Shown here: positions 1 through 9,327 of the stretch, one piece after another
Layout: the number at the start of each line of letters is the position of its first letter
Numbering within the stretch: position 1 is the stretch's first letter
Assembly (NCBI RefSeq): GCF_000472705.1
Contig: NZ_AXAE01000020.1
Span: 98,134 to 162,133 of the forward strand
DNA: 64,000 bases
Direction: 5' to 3'
Source of the DNA: Mesorhizobium erdmanii USDA 3471
Lineage (GTDB): Bacteria; Pseudomonadota; Alphaproteobacteria; Rhizobiales; Rhizobiaceae
Notes under the pieces: model-generated
The model's input: only the letters and a program-made list of their open reading frames with translations
What the model was told of the DNA's origin: nothing
Databases searched by the model: none
Made by a program: the position numbers and the translations under genes

Positions 1-112
1 CAACGACGATGCAAGGCTTGGCTGGGATGGCGGTGCGAAATTTTGAGGCGGGCGGGGACATAGTCCGTGAAGATCGCCCACGCGGACAGGACAGGGCAAA
101 CGATCGCTCTCG

Positions 113-1993
113 TCAGCTGCCGGTCGTTGCCTTTTCGACCGGTGGCTCCGGGGTCTCGTCTGTCCGTGCCGCTTCTTGCGTCTCGGTTGGCTTGCGCCAG
201 TTGCGGACAAAGGCGCCCAGACGGTCGCCCATTTCGCCGGCGCTGAGGAACACCGGAACCCGCGCGACCGGCGCTGTCGGCTCGAAGGAGAGGCCGAGAC
301 CCGTGATCCTGCCCTTGTCGTCGACATCCCTGACGATCAGCTCGATCGGGCCAATCAGCACGCGGTCGGCATATTCGGCATGGCCGCCGAGACGCGCCGT
401 GACCAAGGCGCCGACGGTCAGCTTGCGTTCGGCCTCGCTTAGGCCCGGCCCATAGGCGGCCTCCAGTTCCTCGGCCGAACGGGCCGGATCGACGGCGAAG
501 GCGCCGAAGAAATCGGCATCCTCGGGGTCGACCACCGCACGGCTGGCAAACAGCTTGTCGAGCAGGCGCGGATAGCGGTCCGGCACGAAGATGTAGACCT
601 GGTCGCCGGCGGCCAGCCGGCCCATGTCCTGGAAGCGCATCGAGCGGCCGTCGCGCAGCACCAGCGAGGGCCGTGCCCAGCGTGGAATGCGCTCACCGCG
701 CGCCACCGGGCTGCCATGCGCCACACGATAGGCAAGAAGTTCGTGATGGGCGGAGCCCGGCAATTCGAGTTCGACCTTGTCGAGAGGGCCGAGGCGCGCC
801 GGCACGATGAGGCCGAGGCGACGCGCCAGCGGGCCGACTGTCCAGCCCTGGATGACCAGCGACACCAGCACGATGATGAAGGCGGCGTTGAAGATGGTGC
901 GGCCATTCTCCAGTCCGCCGAGCAGGGGGGTGATGGCGAGCAGGATCGAGACGGCGCCGCGCAGGCCGACCCAGGAGACGAAGGCAACCTCGGGACGGGG
1001 CAGGCGGAACGGGATCAGACAGAGCCAGACGGCGATGGGCCGCGCGACAAACATCAGGAACAAGCCAAGCGCGATAGCCGGCACCATGATCGCCGGGAAT
1101 TGCGATGGGGTCGCGAACAGGCCGAGGATCAGGAACATGATGATCTGCGCCAGCCACGACATGCCGTCCTGGAAGCGCTTGAGAATGGTGACGGCGCGGA
1201 TGTCGGAATTGCCGGCAATGAGTCCGGCGATATAGACCGCCAGGAAGCCGGAGCCGCCGATCGCGCCGGCGGCGGCAAAGACCATCAGCGACAGCGTCAG
1301 CACGAAGATAGGCAGCAGGCCATGGTCGAGATTGAGCCGGTCGACGAGACGCACGATGGCCAAGCCGCCGAGCACGCCGACAAGGGCGCCAAGGCCCATG
1401 TTGACGAGGAAGCCCAGGATCAGGCTGGTGAGGAGGACATTGGTTTCAGGGTTGGCGTGCGCGGCGATGACTTCGACCAGGGTGATGGTCAGGAAGATGG
1501 CGATCGGGTCGTTGGTGCCGGATTCGACTTCGAGCGTGGAACGTACGCGCTCGCGCAGATTGATCTCGCCGGCGCGCAGCAGGAAGAACACGGCCGCCGC
1601 ATCGGTCGAGGCGACGGCCGCACCGAGCAGGAAGGATTCCAGCCAACTCAGGTCGAGCAGATAGTAGGCGGCGGCGCCGAACAGGCCGGTGGTGAGAAGC
1701 ACGCCGACAGTCGCTAGCGACAGGGCCGGCCCCGCCGCCTGCCGCAAAGCGTTGAGCGGCGTGCCGAAACCGGAATCGAACAGGATGACGGCCAGCGCCA
1801 ATGAGCCGGCAAAATAAGCGATGCGGGCATTGTCGAATTCGATGCCGAGTCCGTCGGTACCGGTGGCAAGCCCGATGCAAAGAAATAGCAGCAGGAGCGG
1901 GGCGCCGAAGCGAAAGGCGATCAGGCTCGAAAACGCTGCGGCGACAACGAGCGCCGTGCCGACCAGCGTGACGAGATAGATCGCATGCTCCAT
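113..1993 (-). CDS. K+/H+ antiporter, CvrA/NhaP2-like
   Basis: A 626-aa inner-membrane cation/proton antiporter of the CPA family, probably exporting K+ in exchange for protons. Residues 1-390 are a run of hydrophobic segments. They carry the exchanger motifs STDAAA (about 129-133) and ESGTNDP (about 157-163, including the Asn-Asp pair). The C-terminal cytosolic part resembles an RCK_C/TrkA_C domain (about 400-480) followed by a CorC/HlyC-type domain (about 490-580), the usual CvrA/NhaP2 order. The end (about 600-626) is charged and Thr/Glu/Pro-rich. It is monocistronic; gap follows downstream on the same strand behind its own promoter space. The exact cation is inferred from the family. Confidence 0.88.
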   Translation of the reverse strand: MEHAIYLVTLVGTALVVAAAFSSLIAFRFGAPLLLLFLCIGLATGTDGLGIEFDNARIAYFAGSLALAVILFDSGFGTPLNALRQAAGPALSLATVGVLLTTGLFGAAAYYLLDLSWLESFLLGAAVASTDAAAVFFLLRAGEINLRERVRSTLEVESGTNDPIAIFLTITLVEVIAAHANPETNVLLTSLILGFLVNMGLGALVGVLGGLAIVRLVDRLNLDHGLLPIFVLTLSLMVFAAAGAIGGSGFLAVYIAGLIAGNSDIRAVTILKRFQDGMSWLAQIIMFLILGLFATPSQFPAIMVPAIALGLFLMFVARPIAVWLCLIPFRLPRPEVAFVSWVGLRGAVSILLAITPLLGGLENGRTIFNAAFIIVLVSLVIQGWTVGPLARRLGLIVPARLGPLDKVELELPGSAHHELLAYRVAHGSPVARGERIPRWARPSLVLRDGRSMRFQDMGRLAAGDQVYIFVPDRYPRLLDKLFASRAVVDPEDADFFGAFAVDPARSAEELEAAYGPGLSEAERKLTVGALVTARLGGHAEYADRVLIGPIELIVRDVDDKGRITGLGLSFEPTAPVARVPVFLSAGEMGDRLGAFVRNWRKPTETQEAARTDETPEPPVEKATTGS

Positions 1994-2121
1994 TCTTAAA
2001 TCATCCCCTCAAATTCTTCTGTCTCCTGGATTACGGCAGAGTGGGGCGAAGGCGTGACCAGTGCAAGGCGGGAGGGTGGTTTTTGGCCTATACCGCTGAT
2101 TTTGTTGCTGCCTCGGCAAAT

Positions 2122-2147
2122 GAAAACGCCCGGCAAAGCCGGGCGTC
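2122..2147 (-). terminator. Rho-independent terminator of gap
   Basis: A perfect 9-bp stem (ACGCCCGGC/GCCGGGCGT) with a 3-nt loop. On the minus strand a short T-run follows. It lies 30 bp past the gap stop codon. Confidence 0.75.
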
Positions 2148-2175
2148 TGCAAAGCCGTGAGACGAGAGCCCGCGA

Positions 2176-3186
2176 TCAGGCGATGGTCTTGCCGAAGGCG
2201 ACGGCGGTATCGCCCATGCGATTGGAGAAACCCCATTCATTGTCGTACCAGGACAGCACCGAAACGAAGTTGCCGTCCATCACCTTGGTCTGGTCGAGCG
2301 CCATGATCGACGAGCGCGGATCATGATTGAAGTCGATCGAGACATTCGGGTGATGGGTGACGCCGAGAATGCCCTTCAGCCTGCCGTTCGAGGCGGCGAT
2401 CACCGCTTCGTTGATTTCCTGCACCGTGGTGGCGCGCTTGGCGATGAACTTGAAGTCGACGACGGAGACGTTCGGGGTCGGCACGCGGATCGAGATGCCG
2501 TCGAGCTTGCCCTTGAGGTCGGGGAGCACGAGGCCGATCGCCTTGGCCGCACCCGTCGAGGTCGGGATCTGCGACAGGGCCGCGGCGCGGGCGCGGTAGA
2601 GATCCTTGTGCATGGTGTCCAGCGTCGGCTGGTCGCCGGTGTAGGAGTGGATCGTCGTCATCATGCCTTTTTCGATGCCGACCGTGTCGTGCAGCACGGC
2701 GGCCAGCGGCGCCAGGCAGTTGGTGGTGCACGACGCGTTCGAGATGACGATGTGGTCCTTGGTCAGCTGGTCGTGGTTGATGCCGTAGACGACGGTCAGG
2801 TCGGCGCCGTCGGCGGGTGCCGAGACCAGCACGCGCTTGGCGCCGGCGGTCAGGTGCGCGGCGGCCTTGTCGCGGGCGGTAAAGATCCCGGTGCATTCGA
2901 GCGCGATGTCGACGCCGAGGTCCTTCCACGGCAGCTGCGTCGGATCCTTGATGGCGGTAACCTTGAACTTCTCCTTGCCGACGGTGATCTGGTCGCCATC
3001 GACGCTCACCTCGTGAGGGAAGCGGCCGTGCACGCTGTCGTAGCGCAAGAGGTGGGCATTGGTCTCGACCGGGCCGAGATCGTTGACGGCGACGACGTCG
3101 ATGTCCTTGCGGCCGGATTCATGGATGGCGCGCAGGATGTTGCGGCCGATGCGGCCGAATCCGTTGATGGCAACTCTGACGGTCAT
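2176..3186 (-). CDS. gap: Glyceraldehyde-3-phosphate dehydrogenase, type I
   Basis: A 336-aa enzyme of normal length. It oxidises glyceraldehyde 3-phosphate to 1,3-bisphosphoglycerate with NAD(P)+ in the cytosol. The N-terminal Rossmann motif GFGRIGR is at 9-15. The active-site segment SNASCTTN places the catalytic cysteine at about 153, and the catalytic histidine is at about 180 in [10 protein letters not shown]. The C-terminal WYDNEWG signature is intact. The ATG follows a purine-rich stretch (agggagag in mRNA sense). It lies downstream of tkt on the same strand with a 153-bp gap, the usual rhizobial tkt-gap order. Confidence 0.97.
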   Translation of the reverse strand: MTVRVAINGFGRIGRNILRAIHESGRKDIDVVAVNDLGPVETNAHLLRYDSVHGRFPHEVSVDGDQITVGKEKFKVTAIKDPTQLPWKDLGVDIALECTGIFTARDKAAAHLTAGAKRVLVSAPADGADLTVVYGINHDQLTKDHIVISNASCTTNCLAPLAAVLHDTVGIEKGMMTTIHSYTGDQPTLDTMHKDLYRARAAALSQIPTSTGAAKAIGLVLPDLKGKLDGISIRVPTPNVSVVDFKFIAKRATTVQEINEAVIAASNGRLKGILGVTHHPNVSIDFNHDPRSSIMALDQTKVMDGNFVSVLSWYDNEWGFSNRMGDTAVAFGKTIA

Positions 3187-3339
3187 TTTTCTCTCCCTGG
3201 GAGCTGGAAGGCGGATAGATCCGCTGCTTCATAGCGGCGGACGGCACAAGAATCCAGCCGCAGAGGGCCGAATTTAAATCGATTAGGTTGGTCCAGCCCC
3301 GCGAAACGCCAGAGCGGTTCTCGGGGCCGGACACCGATA

Positions 3340-5331
3340 TCACTTGCCGTGCAGGCGGGTCTCCGCCGCCTTTGCGGCCGCTTCGGCGGTGATGCCGAAA
3401 TGCGGATAGAGCTGCTCGATGGTGCCCGAAGCGCCAAAGCCACGCATGCCGACAAAGATGCCGTCCGAGCCGATAAGATGATCCCAACCCTGGCGGATGC
3501 CGGCCTCGATCGCCATCTTGATCGGCGCGTTGCCGATCGTCTTCTTGCGATAGGCCTCGCTCTGCTGATCGAACAGTTCGAAGCAAGGTACTGACACGAC
3601 GCGGGTCGGGTGGCCGTGCTTCTCGAGCAGGTCGCGGGCGCCGAGCGCGATCTCGACCTCGGAGCCGGTGGCGAAGATCGTCACCGCCGCCTCGCCGCTG
3701 GCCGCGGCCAGTTCGTAGGCACCCTGGCTGCTCAGGTTCTTGGCCGAATGCTCGGTGCGGACCGTCGGCAGGTTCTGGCGGGTCAAAGCCAGGGTCGACG
3801 GCGTCTTTTCGGATTCGAGCGCGATCTGCCAGCATTCGGCGGTTTCCACCGCGTCGGCCGGACGGAAGACATTGTGGTTGGGGATGGCGCGCAGCGCCGC
3901 CAGGTGCTCGACCGGCTGGTGGGTCGGGCCGTCTTCGCCCAGACCGATGGAATCATGGGTCATGACGAAGATCGAGCGGATGCCCATCAGCGAGGAAAGC
4001 CGCATCGACGGGCGGGCATAGTCGGAGAAGCACATGAACGTGCCGCCATAGGCGATGAGGCCGCCATGCAGCGTCAGGCCGTTGATGGCGGCCGCCATGC
4101 CATGCTCGCGGATGCCGTAATGGACATAGCGCTGGCCGTAATCGTCGGGCGTTATGTTCTTGGTCTGGCTGGTCTTGGTGTTGTTGGAGCCGGTCAGGTC
4201 GGCAGAACCGCCGATGGTTTCCGGCACGGCGCCGTTGATGACTTCCAGAGCCATTTCCGACGATTTGCGCGTCGCCACCTTCGGCTTGTCGGCCGAGAGC
4301 TTCTTCTTGTAGTCGGCGATGACGGCGTCGAAATTGGACGGCAGCTTGCCGGAAAGGCGGCGCTCGAACTCGGCCTTCAGCTTCGGTTCGGCCTTGGCGA
4401 GGCGGCCTTCCCAGTCGGCGCGCGGCTTGGCGCCGGCCTTGCCGGCAGTGCGCCAGGCGTCCAGGATGTCGGCTGGAATCTCGAAGGGCGGCGATTCCCA
4501 GTTGAAGAATTTGCGCGCGCCGGCGATCTCGTCGGCGCCGAGCGGCGAGCCGTGCGCCTTGTTGGTGCCGGCCTTGGTCGGGGCGCCGAAGCCGATGGTC
4601 GTCTTGCAGGCGATCATGGTCGGCTTGTCGGAATGGCGGGCGGCTTCGATGGCGTAGGCGATCGCTTCCGGGTCGGTGCCGTCGATATGGCTGGCGTTCC
4701 AGCCGGAGGCCTGGAAGCGGGCGACCTGGTCGGTGTTGTCGGCAAGCGAGACCGGACCGTCGATCGAGATGTTGTTGTTGTCCCAGAAGACGATCAGCTT
4801 GTTGAGCTTCAAATGCCCGGCCAGCGCGATGGCTTCCTGGGAAACGCCTTCCATCAGGCAGCCGTCACCGGCCAGCACATAGGTGTAGTGGCTGACGAGG
4901 TCGTTGCCGAAGGCGGCGTTCATGATGCGCTCGCCGAGGGCGAAACCGACCGAATTGGCGAGGCCCTGGCCAAGCGGGCCGGTCGTCGTCTCGATGCCGG
5001 TGGCGTGGCCGTATTCGGGATGGCCGGCGGTCTTGGATCCCAGCTGGCGGAAATTCTTGATCTGGTCGAGGGTCATGTCCTCGTAGCCGGTCAGATAGAG
5101 CAGTGAATAGAGCAGCATCGAGCCATGGCCGGCCGACAGGATGAAGCGGTCACGGTCGGCCCAGTGCGGAGCCTTGGCGTCAAATTTCAGGAAGCGGGTG
5201 AACAGCACCGTGGCGATGTCGGCGCAGCCCATGGGCAGGCCGGGATGGCCGGAATTGGCCTTCTCGACGGCGTCCATGGAGAGAAAACGGATCGCATTGG
5301 CCATCCGGTCATGTTGTTCACGCGACGTCAT
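3340..5331 (-). CDS. tkt: Transketolase
   Basis: A 663-aa cytosolic, thiamine-diphosphate-dependent enzyme of the non-oxidative pentose phosphate pathway, moving two-carbon ketol units between sugar phosphates. The N-terminal domain has GHGSM and the ThDP/Mg motif that begins GDGCLMEG. The pyrimidine-binding domain has [14 protein letters not shown]. The start at 5331 is chosen because GGAGGAACC lies directly upstream on the coding strand and the protein then begins [15 protein letters not shown], as transketolases do. An upstream in-frame ATG at 5394 would add 21 unrelated residues. Length is normal. Confidence 0.97.
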   Translation of the reverse strand: MTSREQHDRMANAIRFLSMDAVEKANSGHPGLPMGCADIATVLFTRFLKFDAKAPHWADRDRFILSAGHGSMLLYSLLYLTGYEDMTLDQIKNFRQLGSKTAGHPEYGHATGIETTTGPLGQGLANSVGFALGERIMNAAFGNDLVSHYTYVLAGDGCLMEGVSQEAIALAGHLKLNKLIVFWDNNNISIDGPVSLADNTDQVARFQASGWNASHIDGTDPEAIAYAIEAARHSDKPTMIACKTTIGFGAPTKAGTNKAHGSPLGADEIAGARKFFNWESPPFEIPADILDAWRTAGKAGAKPRADWEGRLAKAEPKLKAEFERRLSGKLPSNFDAVIADYKKKLSADKPKVATRKSSEMALEVINGAVPETIGGSADLTGSNNTKTSQTKNITPDDYGQRYVHYGIREHGMAAAINGLTLHGGLIAYGGTFMCFSDYARPSMRLSSLMGIRSIFVMTHDSIGLGEDGPTHQPVEHLAALRAIPNHNVFRPADAVETAECWQIALESEKTPSTLALTRQNLPTVRTEHSAKNLSSQGAYELAAASGEAAVTIFATGSEVEIALGARDLLEKHGHPTRVVSVPCFELFDQQSEAYRKKTIGNAPIKMAIEAGIRQGWDHLIGSDGIFVGMRGFGASGTIEQLYPHFGITAEAAAKAAETRLHGK

Positions 5332-5603
5332 GGTTCCTCCAGGGGTGGGGGTTTGGGGGCTTGGGAGAGCCCTTGAAAAGGGTGCGCGACACATAGCAGG
5401 CGCGGGCTTTTAGTCAACAAATCGGGTGCAGATTTGCCACTCTTGTGATGGCGTTGAGGCTTGGTGAAGCGACCTACATTAGCGTTAGCAGGGGACAGTC
5501 GCGAGAGCTTTGTTGACGTCGCCTTCACCCGGTGCCTAATGTTTCCGACATAACGCGTTCTGAACACGAACGATTCGGTGATGGGCAGGGCAGGACGAAG
5601 GCC

Positions 5604-5876
5604 ATGACCGGGGAAACCACGCTCAAAGAAGTCATCGCCAGGCTGGGAAAGGCCATCGAGGGGCTGGAAAACGCCGTCGCGGCCAAGCTCGAGCATGAAC
5701 GCGACTACTCGGAAGCCGAGGCCGAAGTGCAGCGGATGAATGCCGACCGTTCCCGGCTGGCGCAGGAACTCGACAATTCCGAAGCGCGCGCCGAACGGCT
5801 GGAGGACGCCAACAAGGAAGTCTCGCGACGGCTGGTGACCGCCATGGAAACCATCCGCGCCGTGTTGGACAGATAG
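5604..5876 (+). CDS. DUF4164-family coiled-coil protein
   Basis: A 90-aa, highly charged, helical protein with heptad-like spacing across residues 10-80, typical of the small DUF4164 proteins found just before zapA in Rhizobiales. The ATG at 5604 is preferred to the upstream in-frame codon at 5532 because it follows a GGACGAAGG stretch and the conserved-looking sequence (MTGETTLKEV) starts there. It ends 10 bp before zapA, so the two are probably cotranscribed. The function is not established; linkage to zapA suggests a cell-division role, which is inference. Confidence 0.75.
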   Translation: MTGETTLKEVIARLGKAIEGLENAVAAKLEHERDYSEAEAEVQRMNADRSRLAQELDNSEARAERLEDANKEVSRRLVTAMETIRAVLDR

Positions 5877-5886
5877 GAGCTGGCCC

Positions 5887-6252
5887 ATGGCACAGGTCAC
5901 GGTTTCAATCGACGGCAAACAGTACCGCATGGCCTGCGACGAAGGCCAGGAAGAACATCTGATGGACCTTGCCGAGCGCTTCGACCGCTATGTCTCGCAC
6001 CTGAAGGATTCCTTTGGCGAGATCGGCGACCAGCGGCTGACCGTCATGGCCGGCATCATGGTGATGGACGAACTCTCTGAGCTGCAGAAACGCGTCAAGG
6101 GTATGGAAAGCGAAGTGCTGACCTTGCGCAAGACGCGCGACGAGGCGCTGACCAAGGCCGACAAGAGCGACAGCGTGATGACAAGCGCGCTCGGCGCATT
6201 AGCGCAACGCATGGAAGATCTGACTGCGACGCTGGCGATCAACAAGGCCTGA
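5887..6252 (+). CDS. zapA: Cell division protein ZapA
   Basis: A 121-aa protein of the ZapA family, which bundles FtsZ filaments at mid-cell. The N-terminal globular part (MAQVTVSIDGKQYRMACDEG, then a segment rich in acidic residues) matches the family. The C-terminal half (about 60-115) is a long amphipathic helix suited to the tetramer coiled coil. A GGAGCTGGCCC stretch precedes the ATG. It sits 10 bp behind the DUF4164 gene. Many relatives have 6S RNA right after zapA; I could not recognise one here. Confidence 0.9.
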   Translation: MAQVTVSIDGKQYRMACDEGQEEHLMDLAERFDRYVSHLKDSFGEIGDQRLTVMAGIMVMDELSELQKRVKGMESEVLTLRKTRDEALTKADKSDSVMTSALGALAQRMEDLTATLAINKA

Positions 6253-6352
6253 GCCGGCCCAAGCCTTCCCATGCAACTGGAAGTCCCTTGCGCCGATGCC
6301 ATCGGCAGCATGAAAATGCTCATTCCGCCGCCGACAAGAGTTTCATATTATC

Positions 6353-6379
6353 TTGCAGTCGCGATTTTTGCGCTAAGAT
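6353..6379 (+). promoter_or_regulatory. Possible sigma-70-type promoter for the peroxiredoxin gene
   Basis: TTGCAG and TAAGAT hexamers separated by 15 bp, 75 bp upstream of the peroxiredoxin ATG. The spacing is shorter than the ideal 17 bp, so this is only a candidate. Confidence 0.3.
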
Positions 6380-6453
6380 GCGGCGGGCCGGAGCAGGCGC
6401 GCCTTGATTGAGGCCTGCCGCGCCGACGGGATTAGTTACAGGGGAGATGTGCC

Positions 6454-7113
6454 ATGAGCCTTCGTATCAACGATATTGCGCCGGATTTCACCGCCGAGAC
6501 CACGCAAGGGTCAATCAAGTTCCATGACTGGATCGGTGACGGCTGGGCGATCCTGTTCAGCCATCCGAAGAACTTCACCCCGGTCTGCACGACCGAGCTT
6601 GGCACGATGGCGGGGCTGGAAGGCGAGTTCAAGAAGCGCAACGTCAAGATCATCGGCATCTCCGTCGATCCGGTTGCCAGCCACGACAAGTGGCAGGCCG
6701 ACATCAAGACGGCGACCGGCCAAACGGTGCACTATCCACTGATCGGCGACAAGGACCTCAAGGTCGCCAAGCTTTACGACATGTTGCCCGGCGGCGCCGG
6801 CGAAACCTCGGAAGGCCGCACGCCAGCCGACAACGCCACCGTGCGCTCGGTCTACGTCATCGGCCCGGACAAGAAGATCAAGCTGGTGCTGACCTACCCG
6901 ATGACGACGGGCCGCAACTTCGACGAGATCCTCCGTGCGGTCGATTCCATGCAGCTTACCGCCAAGCATCAGGTGGCGACGCCGGCCAACTGGAAGCAGG
7001 GCGAGGACGTCATCATCACGGCCGCGGTTTCCAACGAGGATGCGATCAAGCGCTTCGGGGCCTTCGAGACCATCCTGCCCTATCTCAGGAAGACCAAGCA
7101 GCCGTCGGCCTGA
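6454..7113 (+). CDS. 1-Cys peroxiredoxin (Prx6-like)
   Basis: A 219-aa cytosolic thiol peroxidase that reduces hydrogen peroxide and organic or lipid hydroperoxides. The peroxidatic cysteine is at about 45 in PKNFTPVCTTELG, the PxxxTxxC signature. The extended C-terminal domain (about 160-219) and overall length match the Prx6/1-Cys subfamily, not AhpC or Tpx. The conserved Arg of the active site is in TTGRNFDEILR. GGGGAGATGTGCC precedes the ATG. A strong terminator follows, so the gene is probably monocistronic. Confidence 0.93.
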   Translation: MSLRINDIAPDFTAETTQGSIKFHDWIGDGWAILFSHPKNFTPVCTTELGTMAGLEGEFKKRNVKIIGISVDPVASHDKWQADIKTATGQTVHYPLIGDKDLKVAKLYDMLPGGAGETSEGRTPADNATVRSVYVIGPDKKIKLVLTYPMTTGRNFDEILRAVDSMQLTAKHQVATPANWKQGEDVIITAAVSNEDAIKRFGAFETILPYLRKTKQPSA

Positions 7114-7149
7114 GGCAGGTACCGGAACGGATTTTGCCTTTTCCGACCT

Positions 7150-7182
7150 AGCGGGCCAAGTCATGCTTGACTGGCCCGCTTT
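7150..7182 (+). terminator. Strong rho-independent terminator after the peroxiredoxin gene
   Basis: A GC-rich stem AGCGGGCC/GGCCCGCT, extended inward by AGTCA/TGACT with one bulged base and a small loop, then TTT. It lies 37 bp past the stop codon. Confidence 0.8.
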
Positions 7183-7252
7183 GGCGGACAACCATGCTCC
7201 CGTTGGGGTCCGGCGGAGAAAATCGTTCCTGCCGGCTGGTTGGAGAGCTCGG

Positions 7253-8125
7253 TTGGACGTGGCTTTGGCAAGACCTGAGGTCAGGGGCTTTTATGACAAG
7301 CCGACCGGGGCCATTCAGTATGTCGTCACCGATCCGGCGACGAAGCGGTGCGCCATCATCGATCCGATCCTCGACTTCGATGAGAAATCCGGCGCAACCG
7401 GTACGAAGAGCGCCGATGCCCTGCTCGATTTCATCGGGGAAGGCGGGCTCGAGCTCGAGTGGATTCTCGACACCCATCCGCATGCTGATCATTTCTCGGC
7501 CGCGCACTACCTGAAGCAGAAGACCGGAGCGCCGACGGCGATCGGCGACAGGGTCGTCGACGTCCAGAAGCTGTGGAAGGTGATTTACAACTGGCCGGAT
7601 TTTCCCGCCGACGGTTCGCAGTGGGATCGGCTGTTTACGCAGGGCGAGACTTTCCGGATCGGGACCATGCCGGTCAAGGTGCTGTTCTCACCCGGTCATA
7701 CGCTGGCCTCGATCAGCTACGTGATCGGCGACGCCGCCTTCGTCCATGACACGCTATTCATGCCCGACAGCGGCACGGCGCGGGCGGATTTTCCCGGCGG
7801 CAGTGCCGCACGGTTATGGCGCTCGATCCAGGACATACTGGCATTGCCGGACGCGACGCGCGTCTTCGTCGGCCATGACTATCAGGCCGGCGGCCGCGAG
7901 CCCTTGTGGGAAAGCACGGTTGCCGTGCAGAAGGCCAGCAACATTCATCTCGTCGCCGCGCGCGGCGAGGCCGAGTTCGTGGCGCTGCGCGAGGCACGCG
8001 ACAAGACATTGCCAATGCCGCGGCTGATCCTGCATGCGCTGCAGGTCAACATGAATGGCGGCCGGCTGCCGGAGCCGGAAGCCAATGGAAGGCGGTATCT
8101 GAAGTTTCCGCTGGATGGGCTTTGA
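7253..8125 (+). CDS. Metallo-beta-lactamase-fold hydrolase, persulfide-dioxygenase/Blh-like
   Basis: About 290 aa. An MBL-fold iron or zinc hydrolase of the ETHE1/Blh (beta-lactamase hydrolase-like) group, which oxidises glutathione persulfide in sulfide detoxification. The metal motif THPHADHFSAAHY, the later SPGHT and GHDYQAGG segments, and the DTLFMPDSGTARADFPGG stretch are typical of the group. The start is uncertain. No ATG lies near the conserved N-terminus (ALARPEVRGFYD); TTG at 7253 has GGAGAG five bases upstream, GTG at 7259 is an alternative, and ATG at 7165 would fall inside the preceding terminator hairpin. Confidence 0.82.
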   Translation: MDVALARPEVRGFYDKPTGAIQYVVTDPATKRCAIIDPILDFDEKSGATGTKSADALLDFIGEGGLELEWILDTHPHADHFSAAHYLKQKTGAPTAIGDRVVDVQKLWKVIYNWPDFPADGSQWDRLFTQGETFRIGTMPVKVLFSPGHTLASISYVIGDAAFVHDTLFMPDSGTARADFPGGSAARLWRSIQDILALPDATRVFVGHDYQAGGREPLWESTVAVQKASNIHLVAARGEAEFVALREARDKTLPMPRLILHALQVNMNGGRLPEPEANGRRYLKFPLDGL

Positions 8126-8146
8126 GGCAATCGCAGCTTGTACGAA

Positions 8147-8178
8147 AAAGGCGGCGCCAGTTTCCTGACGCCGCCTTT
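8147..8178. terminator. Bidirectional terminator between the MBL gene and rpoH
   Basis: AAAGGCGGCG/CGCCGCCTTT stem with an inner CAG/CTG extension, flanked by A-rich and T-rich ends. It lies between two convergent genes and can serve both. Confidence 0.82.
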
Positions 8179-8203
8179 GTGTTTCGTTGCCGAAGCCGAC
8201 TTT

Positions 8204-9115
8204 TTAAGCCGCCGGCTGCGCCTCGATGGTGCGCAGCGCCTGGGTCTGGCGCTTGGCGGCGGCCTTGACCGCATCCTGCACCTTCTCGAAGGCACGCACC
8301 TCGATCTGGCGCACGCGCTCGCGGCTGATGTCGAATTCGGCCGACAACTCTTCCAGCGTCAGCGGCTCCTCGGCGAGGCGACGAGCCTCGAAGATGCGCC
8401 GCTCGCGATCGTTGAGCACCGCAAGAGCGCCCGACAGCATGCCGCGCCGGTTTTCCAGCTCGTCCTGCTCGATCAGCATTTCTTCCTGGCTTTCGTGGTC
8501 GTCGACCAGCCAGTCCTGCCATTCGCCGGACTCGCCTTCCGTCGCCCGGATCGGGGCGTTGAGCGACGCGTCGCCGGACAAGCGGCGGTTCATCGACACC
8601 ACCTCGGCCTCGGAAACGTTCAGCCGCGTGGCGATCTCGGCGATCTGGTCAGGCTTGAGGTCGCCGTCATCCAGCGCCTGGATCTTGCCCTTCACCTTGC
8701 GCAGGTTGAAGAACAGGCGCTTTTGATTGGCGGTCGTGCCCATCTTGACCAGGCTCCACGAGCGCAGGATGTATTCCTGGATCGAGGCCTTGATCCACCA
8801 CATGGCGTAGGTCGCGAGGCGGAAGCCACGCTCGGGTTCGAATTTCTTGACGGCCTGCATCAGGCCGACATTGCCTTCCGAGATCACCTCGCCGATCGGC
8901 AGGCCGTAGCCACGATAGCCCATGGCGATCTTGGCAACGAGCCGCAAATGGCTGGTGACGAGCTTGTGCGCGGCGGAGGTGTCTTCATGCTCGGCATAAC
9001 GCTTGGCGAGCATGTACTCTTCCTGCGGCTGAAGCATGGGAAAGCGGCGGATTTCTTCCAGATAGCGGCTGAGGCCGCCTTCGCCGGAAACGATACTGGG
9101 TAGTGACTGGGCCAT
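8204..9115 (-). CDS. rpoH: RNA polymerase heat-shock sigma factor RpoH
   Basis: A 303-aa alternative sigma factor of the sigma-32 group, directing core polymerase to heat-shock promoters. Region 2 (about 50-120) contains the GNVGLMQAVKKFEPERGFRLATYAMWWIKA stretch. The RpoH box QKRLFFNLRK is at 131-140 and separates sigma-32 from housekeeping sigmas. Region 4 has a helix-turn-helix near the C-terminus (LSAEFDISRERVRQIEVRAFEK). GGGGGCGCT precedes the ATG. It lies 212 bp downstream of the pseudouridine synthase gene on the same strand. Many rhizobia carry more than one rpoH; which paralogue this is cannot be told here. Confidence 0.95.
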   Translation of the reverse strand: MAQSLPSIVSGEGGLSRYLEEIRRFPMLQPQEEYMLAKRYAEHEDTSAAHKLVTSHLRLVAKIAMGYRGYGLPIGEVISEGNVGLMQAVKKFEPERGFRLATYAMWWIKASIQEYILRSWSLVKMGTTANQKRLFFNLRKVKGKIQALDDGDLKPDQIAEIATRLNVSEAEVVSMNRRLSGDASLNAPIRATEGESGEWQDWLVDDHESQEEMLIEQDELENRRGMLSGALAVLNDRERRIFEARRLAEEPLTLEELSAEFDISRERVRQIEVRAFEKVQDAVKAAAKRQTQALRTIEAQPAA

Positions 9116-9327
9116 GATAGCGCCCCCTCTCTATTGGAGTGATGCCCCCGAAACGCGGCGGGCATGTGACGCGAGCACCAAAAGGCTCGCTCGCGACGTC
9201 AGACCTTATACAGGAACAAAACCAGAAAAGACAGGCATTTGTTCAACACGAAACAGTGTGTCACGCTGAAGTGAACAATGCCAGTCAGGTTTTTTGATGG
9301 CTGGTTTCGAGCCGGTTGATGGCGGGT

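Noticed and set aside
1..112. Partial gene at the left edge
   Set aside because: No frame with a recognisable protein end. Nothing supportable in these bases.
6253..6453. 6S RNA after zapA
   Set aside because: This is the usual place in alphaproteobacteria, but I cannot find the central-bubble rod pattern or a clear closing stem. A covariance-model search would decide.
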